NCBI GenBank assembly: GCA_025060475.1 | Contig: JANXBZ010000006.1 | Coordinates: 58,865-122,864 of the forward strand | DNA from: Dictyoglomus sp. | Lineage (GTDB): Bacteria > Dictyoglomota > Dictyoglomia > Dictyoglomales > Dictyoglomaceae | Reading direction: 5' to 3' | Length of the DNA stretch: 64,000 nucleotides | In this document: positions 8,590 to 16,734 of the stretch, piece after piece | Numbering within the stretch: position 1 is the first letter of the stretch | Layout of the letters: each line of letters begins with the position of its first letter | The notes under the pieces: generated by a model | Seen by the model: the letters and a program-made list of their open reading frames with translations, nothing else | Databases searched by the model: none | What the model was told of the DNA's origin: nothing | Position numbers and translations under genes: made by a program

Positions 8590-9580
8590 GATCGTATAGC
8601 AATAAGAAAACTTCTGGAATATTTCTTACAAAGAATTATGATATCTGAAAGAGATATCCATCTACAGAAAAAAGAAGAAGACAAAGGAAATGGCTTCTAT
8701 GAAAGAACTTTAGCAACATCCCTTGGTAAGTTGGAAATCTTTGTTCCAAGAACAAAAAAAGGAAACTTTAGACATAATATTCTTCCAGAACCTTACAAAA
8801 GAGTTGAAAAGTCTTATACTGATCTCCTTCTATCTTTAGTTGCAAATGGATACTCTGAATCTTCTCTTACCTCTACTCTTAAGAGTATTAATTTGCCCTA
8901 CTCAGAAGAAGAGATGAATAAAATCAAAGATGAACTCAAGAATAAATTAGAACTTTTCAAGATTAGAGAACTTCCAGAGGATGCTTTTGCATTAATTATA
9001 GATGCTTATCACTGTGAGATAAGGGAGAATACAAAAGTTAAGAAGGCTACATGCTATGTGGTATTAGGGATAGACATGGAAGGAAGAAAAGATAATTTTT
9101 GAGTCTATACCTTCTTTGGAAAAGAGAACAAAGATACATGGAGAATAGGATTTGAAGACTTAATAAGCAGAGGACTAAAAAGAGTCTTAGTAATTGTTAG
9201 TGATGACTCTCCTTTGATAATAGAGACAATTAAGACAATATTTCCCTTAGCAGATCACCAACTCTGCTTTGTGCGTCTTAAGAGAAATGTGAGAAGACAT
9301 ATGAGCAAGGAAGATGCAAGTCAATTTAATAGAGAATTATCAAGGCTGAAGACTGAAAATTCTTTAGAAGAGGTAGAAGAGAAATTAGGCTTCTTTGTGA
9401 GAAGTAAAGGTCAGGAGGATACTTTAATTCCATTAATAATTTGGAAATAAATATTTATCTTCAAAGGGAAAACTTAATACAAACAAAATGGAAACATTCC
9501 ATACTAAAGATAAATCTCCTTTGTATGAAATAAATCAACTTTTCCAATTAAGGTATCTATGCCAGACACAAAATTCTTGA
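8590..9580 (+). mobile_element. IS256-family (mutator) transposase remnant
   Basis: The readable stretch from 8590 gives IRKLLEYFLQRIM and then ERDIHLQ. From there the transposase reads openly to 9102, where a TGA interrupts it. The same frame resumes and stays open to 9450. It then shifts frame and ends with INQLFQLRY...TQNS and a TGA at 9578-9580. IS256 marks are the first catalytic Asp region (ALIIDAYHCEIREN), the second (VIVSDDSPLIIETIKTIFPLADHQLCFVRLKRN) and the C-terminal tail. The middle segment carrying the final catalytic Glu is lost. I see no clear terminal inverted repeats. It is inactive. Confidence 0.85.
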
Positions 9581-9589
9581 TAAGTCTCA

Positions 9590-9840
9590 GTTTACCTCAG
9601 AAGAGTGATGTTTTCTTCTCCTATCTAAATACAAGGACTTGCATCAATTTGGACTAACATTATTTTCTTCTTCTCTTTTTGATAGGAGAAGAATAACCAA
9701 AAGATTTAAGAATTCTTTTGATAGATGAGAAAGAGATTTATTCCTTGTTTGAATAGAATCCCCATACTGCTAAATGAATAATTTTTATCCTTTCCTCTTC
9801 TTTTTGAGACAAACAAATACAATCCTTTCTCATAGTAACG
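9590..9840 (-). mobile_element. Remnant of a second IS (ISNCY-like transposase N-terminal part)
   Basis: Read leftwards from about 9840, this gives MRKDCICLSQKEEERIKIIHLAVWGFYSNKE, which resembles the N-terminal helix-turn-helix of ISNCY-type transposases. In a second frame it gives SIKRILKSFGYSSPIKKRRRK, and then in a third frame LVQIDASP, the start of the DDE catalytic core in that group. At least two frameshifts or deletions separate the pieces. It lies tail to tail with the IS256 remnant. With the short stretch to 9977, which holds only AT-rich sequence before gyrA, it explains the gene-free gap. Confidence 0.55.
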
Positions 9841-9977
9841 TCATTTTCTCGGATTACTTCTCATATGATAATGTCATAAATTGATAACACATTTCAAATT
9901 ATAGAAAAATTAATTTTTATATGATAAAATAAAGAAACTATTAGAAAAATCTTTATGAATTAATTGATGGGTGATTT

Positions 9978-12407
9978 ATGGAAAAAAATAAGATCTTTTT
10001 AGTGGGATTAGAAAAAGAAATGGAAGCATCGTATCTAGATTACGCTATGAGCGTAATCGTAGGACGTGCTTTACCTGAAGCAAGAGACGGACTAAAGCCT
10101 GTACAAAGAAGAATTCTTTATTCCATGTATGAATCTGGTGTCCATGCAGGAAAACCATATAAGAAGAGTGCCCACATTGTGGGAAATGTATTAGGAAGAT
10201 ACCATCCCCATGGAGATGCTGCAGTATATGATGCATTAGTAAGAATGGCTCAGGATTTTTCCTTTAGATATCCCCTGGTAGATGGTCATGGAAATTTTGG
10301 GTCCATAGATGGAGATGAACCCGCTGCAATGCGATATACTGAGGTAAGATTAACTCCTATCTCCATGGAGATTTTAGAAGATTTAGATAAAGATGTTGTA
10401 GATTTTGTTCCTAATTACGATAATTCTTTAAAGGAACCTGTTGTATTACCCTCAAAAGTCCCTCAACTACTAATTAATGGTTCTTCAGGAATTGCGGTAG
10501 GGATGGCAACAAATATTCCTCCCCATAATCTTTCAGAAATAATTGATGCCCTTCTATATATAATAGAAAATCCCAATTGTGATATTGAAGAGATATTAAA
10601 AATAATTTCCGGTCCTGATTTTCCCACAGGAGGAATAATTATAGGTAAGAAGGGAATAAGAGAAAGTTATCTTACGGGTAAGGGGAAAATTATTATAAGA
10701 GCAAAATTAAAGGTAGAAGAAAATAAAAAGGGAGATAAAAGCATAATAATAACGGAAATTCCATATCAAGTTAATAAAGCAAATCTATTAACTCAAATTG
10801 CAGAACTAGTACAAGAAAAAAAGATTCAAGGAATAAAAGATTTAAGAGATGAATCCGATAGGCATGGAATAAGAGTGGTTATTGAGCTGAAAAAAGAGGC
10901 AGATCCTAAGATAATAATAAATCAATTATATAAGCATACACCTTTAGAAACAACTTATGGAATTATTCTTTTAGCAGTCCTTGATGGACAACCCAAATTA
11001 TTTAATCTCTTAGAACTTTTAAAAGTTTTTTTAGATCATAGAAAAGAGGTCGTAACAAGAAGAGTTAAATATGATTTGGAAAAGGCTCAAAAAAGGGTCC
11101 ATATATTAGAAGGACTATTAATAGCCTTACAAAATCTTGATGAAGTAATAAGAATTATAAAAAGCTCTCAAAATACAGAAAAAGCAAAGGAAAATTTAGT
11201 TTTGAAATTTAAGCTCTCCCATAATCAAGCTCAAGCAATATTAGAGATGAGGTTACAACAGTTAACCACATTAGAGCGAGAAAAATTAGAAAAAGAGTCA
11301 AAAAATCTGTATTCAGAGATTGAAAAATTGAAAAGCATTCTTGAAGATGAAAAACTATTATGGAAGGAAATTTCTGAAGAGTTAAAGGAAATAAAGAAAA
11401 AATATGCTGACAAAAGGAGAACAGAAATTCAAGAAGAAGAAAAGGAAAGTCTTACCATTGAAGATTTACTACCCGACAATCCAGAAGTAGTATGCATAAC
11501 CCAAGAAGGATATATAAAAAGACTTCCTCTTTCCACTTATCAGCTTCAAAGAAGAGGAGGAAAAGGTTTAAATACCTTAGCAAATCAACATCAAGATATA
11601 ATTACAAACCTTACAATTACTTCAACAAAAAGTAGCTTATTGTTCTTTAGTAATTTAGGAAGGGTTTATTCAATAAAGACCTATGAATTACCAGAAACCT
11701 CAAGACAAAGTAAAGGAGCATCTTTAAGGGAATATATCAATTTAAGCGATGAAGAAAAAATTACTGAGATAATTTCTATAAATTCTGATCTCAAAGGAAA
11801 ATATCTTTTCTTCATTACTTCTAGGGGGACAGTGAAGAAAACATTATTTGATGAGTTTTTAAATGTGAGAAAGGGAGGAATAAACGCTATCTCTTTAGAA
11901 AAAGGAGATTTCTTAGTAAATGTTCTTCTAACCTCTGGAGAGGATGAAGTTATGCTCTTTACTAAGAAGGGATTTGCTATTAGAATAAGCGAGAAACAGG
12001 TAAGAGAAATGGGAAGAAATGCTCAAGGTGTGATCGGAATAAAACTACAAGAGGAAGATTATGTTATTGGAGGCATTATTGTAAAAGAAGGGAAAGATAT
12101 CCTACTGGTGACTTCTAATGGTTTTGGAAAAAGGATTAGTATTAATGAGTTCCATGTTCAAGGAAGAGGAGGAAGAGGAGTAAGAGCCATAAAAATCTCA
12201 AAGAAAACAGGAGAATTAATTCAAGTTAAAGATATAGCAGAAGATGATGAAATTCTTTTAAGCACTTCAAGAGGGCAAATTATAAGACTTGCAGGAAATT
12301 CCATACCAGTTCAGAAGAGGAATTCTCAAGGAGTTAAATTAGTTTCTCTTTCATCTGAGGATCAAGTCATAGCCTTAGATTTAATAGGTGATATTAATAA
12401 AAAATGA
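9978..12407 (+). CDS. gyrA: DNA gyrase subunit A
   Basis: This 809-residue type IIA topoisomerase breakage-rejoining subunit introduces negative supercoils together with GyrB, which is not in the window. The start ([30 protein letters not shown]) is canonical. The DNA-linking tyrosine is Y120 in MRYTEVRL. The C-terminal beta-pinwheel carries an exact GyrA box, QRRGGKG (524-530), which marks gyrase and not topoisomerase IV. In the quinolone-resistance region the residue matching E. coli Ser83 is Ala81, and Asp87 is kept as Asp85. The stop overlaps the archease start (ATGA). The Shine-Dalgarno before the ATG is weak. Confidence 0.97.
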   Translation: MEKNKIFLVGLEKEMEASYLDYAMSVIVGRALPEARDGLKPVQRRILYSMYESGVHAGKPYKKSAHIVGNVLGRYHPHGDAAVYDALVRMAQDFSFRYPLVDGHGNFGSIDGDEPAAMRYTEVRLTPISMEILEDLDKDVVDFVPNYDNSLKEPVVLPSKVPQLLINGSSGIAVGMATNIPPHNLSEIIDALLYIIENPNCDIEEILKIISGPDFPTGGIIIGKKGIRESYLTGKGKIIIRAKLKVEENKKGDKSIIITEIPYQVNKANLLTQIAELVQEKKIQGIKDLRDESDRHGIRVVIELKKEADPKIIINQLYKHTPLETTYGIILLAVLDGQPKLFNLLELLKVFLDHRKEVVTRRVKYDLEKAQKRVHILEGLLIALQNLDEVIRIIKSSQNTEKAKENLVLKFKLSHNQAQAILEMRLQQLTTLEREKLEKESKNLYSEIEKLKSILEDEKLLWKEISEELKEIKKKYADKRRTEIQEEEKESLTIEDLLPDNPEVVCITQEGYIKRLPLSTYQLQRRGGKGLNTLANQHQDIITNLTITSTKSSLLFFSNLGRVYSIKTYELPETSRQSKGASLREYINLSDEEKITEIISINSDLKGKYLFFITSRGTVKKTLFDEFLNVRKGGINAISLEKGDFLVNVLLTSGEDEVMLFTKKGFAIRISEKQVREMGRNAQGVIGIKLQEEDYVIGGIIVKEGKDILLVTSNGFGKRISINEFHVQGRGGRGVRAIKISKKTGELIQVKDIAEDDEILLSTSRGQIIRLAGNSIPVQKRNSQGVKLVSLSSEDQVIALDLIGDINKK

Positions 12408-12820
12408 AAAGGTATGAACTTCTAGACCATACTGCAGATATAGGAATCATAGCTTATGGCCCCACAAAAGAATCTGCCTTTGAGGCTTGTGCAGAAGCAA
12501 TGTTTGATTTAATTACACCAATTTCTGAGATTTCTGAAAAAACAAGATTTGATATAGAAGTTGATGCTGAAGATTTAGAATCTTTACTAGTTACTTGGCT
12601 AAACGAGTTATTGTACGTTTTTGAAGTAAAGGGACTTATCTTCAAAAGATTCGAAGTTGTTTTAATAGGTAATGAGCAATTGATTAGTCATGGCTACGGT
12701 GAAAAATTTGATCCTAAGAAACATGTTTTACAAAGAGAAATTAAAGCAGTAACTTATAATTTATTAAAGATCGAGAATCAGGGAGACAAATGGTGTATCC
12801 AATTAGTCTTTGATATATAA
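12404..12820 (+). CDS. Archease
   Basis: This 138-residue protein has the archease pattern: [12 protein letters not shown] near the N-terminus, the [15 protein letters not shown] helix, the [10 protein letters not shown] segment, and the C-terminal basic/beta part with [13 protein letters not shown]. Archease is a small metal-binding cofactor that lets the RNA ligase RtcB turn over and accept other nucleotides. No rtcB is in this window. The gene is translationally coupled to gyrA through ATGA and is followed within 1-2 bases by a YchF-like gene, so the three form an operon. Confidence 0.93.
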   Translation: MKRYELLDHTADIGIIAYGPTKESAFEACAEAMFDLITPISEISEKTRFDIEVDAEDLESLLVTWLNELLYVFEVKGLIFKRFEVVLIGNEQLISHGYGEKFDPKKHVLQREIKAVTYNLLKIENQGDKWCIQLVFDI

Positions 12821-12821
12821 A

Positions 12822-13832
12822 ATGGCTATTTTAATCATAGGAAGAAAGGGCTCAGGAAAAAGTACCCTCTTAAAGATTCTCTCTCAAGGAAAAGGAAATA
12901 TAAAGCCCTTTGACATAAATATTCATGCTGTACCTAAAGAGGATGATAGATTAATTCACCTCTCCAAAGTTTTTCAAAGTAAAACTTTAACTCCTATTCA
13001 TATGGATTTTATAGATTTTCCATTGGATGCAACCTTCACAAAAAAGACTCCTCAACTTACTACGTACGTCCAAAGATCTGATCTTATTTTATATATAATT
13101 CCCCTTTTTCTTGAAGAAAAAAATCCTTTAGAAGAAATAAAAGAGGAAGAAAATGAAATTATATTGAATGACTTAGAAATCTGCGAAAGGCTTCTTAAAG
13201 ATAGAAGAATAAATATTGCGGAAAAAACTCTTTTAGAAAAAGTCCATCAATATTTAATGGAGGAAAAACCTTTAAGTTCTTGTGATCTAAGATTAGATGA
13301 AATAAAAATGTTAACTGCATGGAATTTTTTAAGCCTAAAACCTATATTTTATTTAATTAACGTTTCTCAAGATTTTATGGAAAAGAAAGAAGAGATTGAT
13401 TCAATTAAAAATTCACTGTATGTAGAAAAAAAGCAATATCTTGTTTTTTCTGCAAGTTTAGAAGAAGAAATCTTAGAGATGGATATAAAAGATAAATCAG
13501 AATATCTTTCTTTATTTGGTTTTGAAAAAACTATAAAAGAAAGATTATATGAGATAATTTTTAATTATTTTGACTTGATTACTTTTTTTACAGGAAATGA
13601 AAAGGAAGTAAGAGCGTGGAAACTAAAAAAGGGAAGCTCTGTATTAGAAGCTGCAGGAACAATACATACTGATTTAGCAAAGGGATTTATAAGAGCAGAA
13701 GTTATCTCTTGGGATAAATTAGTTTCAGCAGGAAGCTGGAAAACAGCCCAACAAAATGGCTTAATATCCCTTGAAAAAAAAGAATATATTGTAAAAGAGG
13801 GAGACGTAATTTTTATAAGATTTCATCTTTAA
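12822..13832 (+). CDS. YchF/Obg-related P-loop NTPase with C-terminal TGS domain
   Basis: The 336-residue protein opens with a Walker A, IGRKGSGKSTLL (about 6-17). It ends with a domain closely matching the TGS/DUF933 end of YchF: ITFFTGNEKEVRAWKLKKGS, AAGTIHTDLAKGFIRAEVI, GDVIFIRFHL. The middle of the G-domain is divergent, and the usual YchF NxxE specificity motif and DxPG are not obvious. It may be a paralogue with altered nucleotide use. I take the ATG at 12822, which puts the P-loop at the expected place. A TTG at 12810 inside archease is also in frame. YchF proteins bind ribosomes; the role here is inferred only. Confidence 0.8.
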   Translation: MAILIIGRKGSGKSTLLKILSQGKGNIKPFDINIHAVPKEDDRLIHLSKVFQSKTLTPIHMDFIDFPLDATFTKKTPQLTTYVQRSDLILYIIPLFLEEKNPLEEIKEEENEIILNDLEICERLLKDRRINIAEKTLLEKVHQYLMEEKPLSSCDLRLDEIKMLTAWNFLSLKPIFYLINVSQDFMEKKEEIDSIKNSLYVEKKQYLVFSASLEEEILEMDIKDKSEYLSLFGFEKTIKERLYEIIFNYFDLITFFTGNEKEVRAWKLKKGSSVLEAAGTIHTDLAKGFIRAEVISWDKLVSAGSWKTAQQNGLISLEKKEYIVKEGDVIFIRFHL

Positions 13833-13841
13833 AGGAATCTT

Positions 13842-14276
13842 TTAGTCTAAAGTGATATTAAGATTTACTGGGTTTTTAATAATATCAGATACAGGACATC
13901 TTTTCTCTACTAATTGAATTAATTCTTCTAATTTCTCTCTTTCTAGGGGGGAATCAATCTTTATCTTTACTCTTACCTCTTGATAACCTGCTCTAATATT
14001 TGGATTTCCCATAAATCCTTGGGGATCTAAATCTCCTTCCGCTAAAATCTTTATACTATTGATAGGAATATTTTTTTCCTTTGCTACTATAGAGATCATA
14101 ATACCTAAACAGCCAATTAGAGATGCTAAAACTACTTCTACTGGATTGGGAGCAGAGTCTTCTCCTCCGAGAGATTGAGGTTCATCCACCATTATAGTAA
14201 ACTTTTCTCTAATTTCTGTTTCTACTTTTAGACCTCCCAACCATTTTCCTTCTGCTTTAAAAGTAATAGTTCCCAT
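13842..14276 (-). CDS. OsmC/Ohr-family protein
   Basis: This 144-residue protein has the OsmC fold pattern. The reactive cysteines C56 (in ASLIGCLGIM) and C127 (in VEKRCPVSDII) are both present, as needed for thiol-dependent peroxide reduction. The start at 14276 is chosen because a strong AAGGAGG lies 8 bases upstream; a longer frame from 14300 would overlap the upstream gene. It follows the IscU-DUF59 gene by 13 bp, in an operon headed by an Rrf2 regulator, so a role in oxidative or sulfur stress is plausible. It converges with the YchF-like gene only 9 bp away, with no evident terminator between them. Confidence 0.88.
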   Translation of the reverse strand: MGTITFKAEGKWLGGLKVETEIREKFTIMVDEPQSLGGEDSAPNPVEVVLASLIGCLGIMISIVAKEKNIPINSIKILAEGDLDPQGFMGNPNIRAGYQEVRVKIKIDSPLEREKLEELIQLVEKRCPVSDIIKNPVNLNITLD

Positions 14277-14289
14277 ACAAATTTCCTCC

Positions 14290-14916
14290 TTAATATACAA
14301 ACTTTATCTCGATCTCACTAATCTCCGGAATTTTTCTTAATCTTTCTTCTATCTCTTCCTTTATATGATTCTTGAAAGGATCCTCTGGCGAAATTAATAA
14401 TTCAATATATACCTTTCCTTTTTCATTTACATTTAAATAATTTACCATTTTTAAGGAAAGAATATCCATGGATAAATTGGGATATAAAATTTGAGATAAT
14501 ATTTCAATAATATTTTCTTTAGTTAACTTTTCTTCTTTTTTCTCTCCTAAGTAATTTTTAATTGCGGATTTTAGTCCATCCACTGCCAACACAGAACAAT
14601 GCATCTTTACAGGAGGAAGACCTCCAAGAGCCTCTGTTACATCCTTCCATGTAATTTTCAAGGCTTCATCTATAGTTTTTCCTTTCACCATTTCTGTAAG
14701 CATAGATCCCGTAGCGATATTGGAAGCACATCCAAAGGACTGAAACTTAATATCTATTATTTTTCTTGTCTCTTTATCTACTTTTAAATAAACAACTATT
14801 TGATCTCCACATGCAGGACTTCCCTCTATAGCCATGGCATCTGCATCCTCTATTACTCCCACGTTTCTTGGATTTCTAAAATGCTCAAGAACTATGTCCG
14901 AATATTGTAATGGCAT
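14290..14916 (-). CDS. IscU/NifU-N scaffold fused to a DUF59 (MIP18-like) domain
   Basis: Residues 1-125 are an IscU-type Fe-S scaffold with the three cluster cysteines C36 (SPACGDQ), C63 (FGCASN) and C107 (KMHCSV) and the Asp after the first. The IscU chaperone motif LPPVK is also present (100-104). Residues of about 130-208 look like a DUF59/MIP18 domain (LTKENIIEILSQI start, ISEIEIKFVY end), but without the cysteine often seen there. Normal IscU is about 125 residues, and NifU carries a different C-terminus. The start at 14916 has GGAGGT upstream. It follows the Rrf2 gene by 4 bp. The expected cysteine desulfurase is not next to it. Confidence 0.87.
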   Translation of the reverse strand: MPLQYSDIVLEHFRNPRNVGVIEDADAMAIEGSPACGDQIVVYLKVDKETRKIIDIKFQSFGCASNIATGSMLTEMVKGKTIDEALKITWKDVTEALGGLPPVKMHCSVLAVDGLKSAIKNYLGEKKEEKLTKENIIEILSQILYPNLSMDILSLKMVNYLNVNEKGKVYIELLISPEDPFKNHIKEEIEERLRKIPEISEIEIKFVY

Positions 14917-14920
14917 ATTC

Positions 14921-15340
14921 TTATACCTCCAAAGATTCCTTTGAAGCAATAAAATCCTTCAAAGTATATTTTTTAAGAACACTTTTCATAGCATCATTTA
15001 ATTCCTTCCAAAGGGGTCTTGTAAGACAAGTAGGAGCCCTTTTACATTTTGATCCATTTTCTATACATAAGACTAAGGTTATTCGACCTTCTAATGCTTC
15101 TATAACTTCAAAAACACTAATATCCTCAGGTCTCCTATTTAAACTGTATCCCCCTTCTGCACCTACTTCCGCTTTCACAAATCCCTTTTGAGAAAGAATT
15201 CTCATGATTCTCTCTAGATATCTCAAAGGAATTTCCTCGTTTTGAGCTATAGTTCTTACACTGATAGGGGATTTTTCTTGATTATTAGCAAGATAAATTA
15301 AAGCTCTTAAACCATATCTTGACCTTGTTGATAATTTCAT
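14921..15340 (-). CDS. Rrf2-family regulator (IscR-like)
   Basis: This 139-residue winged-helix regulator starts with MKLSTRSRYGLRALIYLA, the family's DNA-binding N-terminus. Three cysteines at 92, 99 and 105 nearly match the 92/98/104 Fe-S ligands of E. coli IscR, so it probably senses cluster status. It heads the operon with the IscU-DUF59 and OsmC genes and most likely controls it. A consensus promoter lies upstream on the minus strand, back to back with the rhamnose promoter. Confidence 0.9.
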   Translation of the reverse strand: MKLSTRSRYGLRALIYLANNQEKSPISVRTIAQNEEIPLRYLERIMRILSQKGFVKAEVGAEGGYSLNRRPEDISVFEVIEALEGRITLVLCIENGSKCKRAPTCLTRPLWKELNDAMKSVLKKYTLKDFIASKESLEV

Positions 15341-15381
15341 TATTCATGCACCTCTTTTAAAATTACTACTTTTTTAGGATT

Positions 15382-15410
15382 ATTTTATGCTTTAATAAAA
15401 AGAATGTCAA
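15382..15410 (-). promoter_or_regulatory. Promoter of the Rrf2-IscU-OsmC operon
   Basis: On the minus strand there is TTGACA (15405-15410), a 17-base spacer and TAAAAT (15382-15387). This is a near-consensus sigma-70-type promoter, about 40 bases before the Rrf2 start. The AT-rich stretch just downstream would be a natural place for Rrf2 autoregulation, but I cannot define an operator. Confidence 0.7.
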
Positions 15411-15430
15411 TAGAAAAGGAATTTTAATTT

Positions 15431-15460
15431 TTGACAGAAATCATAGGATAATGATATATT
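15431..15460 (+). promoter_or_regulatory. Promoter of rhaI-rhaB
   Basis: TTGACA (15431-15436) is followed by an 18-base spacer and TATATT (15455-15460). It lies 68 bases upstream of the rhaI ATG. It also shows that an in-frame TTG at 15459 cannot be the start codon, because it lies inside the -10 box. Confidence 0.7.
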
Positions 15461-15527
15461 GAAGATAAAAAAAATTGAAAGCTTATATGAAAAACAATTA
15501 AAAAAATTTGAACAAGGAGGAATTTTT

Positions 15528-16721
15528 ATGATGAATTATGAAAAAAGTTATGAGATATTAAAAAGTAAGTTAGAAGAGAAAGGAATTGATATTAGAAAAG
15601 TTGAGGAAAAACTTAAAAGCTTCAAGGTTGAAACTCCTAGCTGGGGATATGGTGATTCAGGAACTCGTTTCGCAGTATTCAAGCAAAAAGGCTCCGCAAG
15701 AAATGTAAAGGAAAAAATTCAAGATTCCGCTATAGTTCATAAACTTACTGGGATATGTCCTACTGTTGCTTTACATATTCCTTGGGATATGTATGATGAT
15801 TGGGATGAACTTTTAAATTATTGCAAATCTTTGGGGGTAAGACCTGGAGCTATAAATCCTAATCTTTTTCAGGAAGATGATTATAAACTGGGAAGTTTGT
15901 GCCATCCCGAAAAAAGGGTAAGAGAAAAAGCTATAAAGCATATACTAGAATGCATAGAAATTGCTAAAAAATTGGGTTCAAGAGATATTTCTTTATGGCT
16001 TGCAGATGGAACAAATCATCCTGGACAAGATGATTTTAGAAGAAGAAAAAAAAGATTAGAAGAAAGTTTAGAAGAAGTTTATAAACATTTAACAGCAGAT
16101 ATGCGTCTTCTTATTGAATATAAATTTTTTGAACCTGCTTTCTATCATACTGATATTCCCGATTGGGGAACAGCCTTTATGCTATGTAATAAATTGGGAG
16201 AAAGAGCCTATGTACTTATAGATTTAGGGCATCATCCTTTAGGTACAAATATTGAACAGATTGTCGCTATTCTTTTAGATGAAGGGAAACTAGGTGGTTT
16301 CCATTTTAACAATAAAAAATATGCAGACGATGATTTAACTACAGGTTCCATAAATCCCTATGAGCTTTTCTTAATATTTAATGAATTAGTATCTGCAGAA
16401 GAGGATGGTTTAAAGGTAGATATTGCATATATGATAGATGAATCCCATAACCTAAAACCTAAGATTGAGGAAATGATTCAAAGTGTAGAAAATATTTATA
16501 AGACTTATGCAAAGGCACTAATAATAGATAGAAAAATGCTAAGAAAATATCAAGAAGAACAAGATATTGTGATGGCAGAAAATGTCCTTATTTCTGCCTT
16601 TGATACCGATGTAATGCCATTAATATATAAAGTAAGAGAAGAAATGGGGGTTCCTTTAGATCCACTAAAAGCTTTTAGAGAAAGCGGATATATGGAAAAA
16701 ATAATTAAGGAAAGAAGCTAA
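15528..16721 (+). CDS. rhaI: L-rhamnose isomerase (RhaI type)
   Basis: This 397-residue TIM-barrel isomerase converts L-rhamnose to L-rhamnulose. Features of the RhaI group include PSWGYGDSGTRFAVF near the N-terminus, HIPWDMYDDW, SLWLADGTNHPGQDD, LLIEYKFFEPAFYHTDIPDWG with the metal-binding Glu, and GGFHFNNKKYADDDL. The ATG at 15528 follows AAGGAGG closely. Rhamnulokinase follows 13 bp downstream. With the pectate lyases further along, this fits growth on rhamnogalacturonan. An aldolase (rhaD) is not present in the window. Confidence 0.92.
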   Translation: MMNYEKSYEILKSKLEEKGIDIRKVEEKLKSFKVETPSWGYGDSGTRFAVFKQKGSARNVKEKIQDSAIVHKLTGICPTVALHIPWDMYDDWDELLNYCKSLGVRPGAINPNLFQEDDYKLGSLCHPEKRVREKAIKHILECIEIAKKLGSRDISLWLADGTNHPGQDDFRRRKKRLEESLEEVYKHLTADMRLLIEYKFFEPAFYHTDIPDWGTAFMLCNKLGERAYVLIDLGHHPLGTNIEQIVAILLDEGKLGGFHFNNKKYADDDLTTGSINPYELFLIFNELVSAEEDGLKVDIAYMIDESHNLKPKIEEMIQSVENIYKTYAKALIIDRKMLRKYQEEQDIVMAENVLISAFDTDVMPLIYKVREEMGVPLDPLKAFRESGYMEKIIKERS

Positions 16722-16734
16722 AGGGGGATAAAAA

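Noticed and set aside
15459..15527. Longer rhaI start at a TTG
   Set aside because: The TTG lies inside the -10 box of a good promoter, while the ATG at 15528 has AAGGAGG just upstream.
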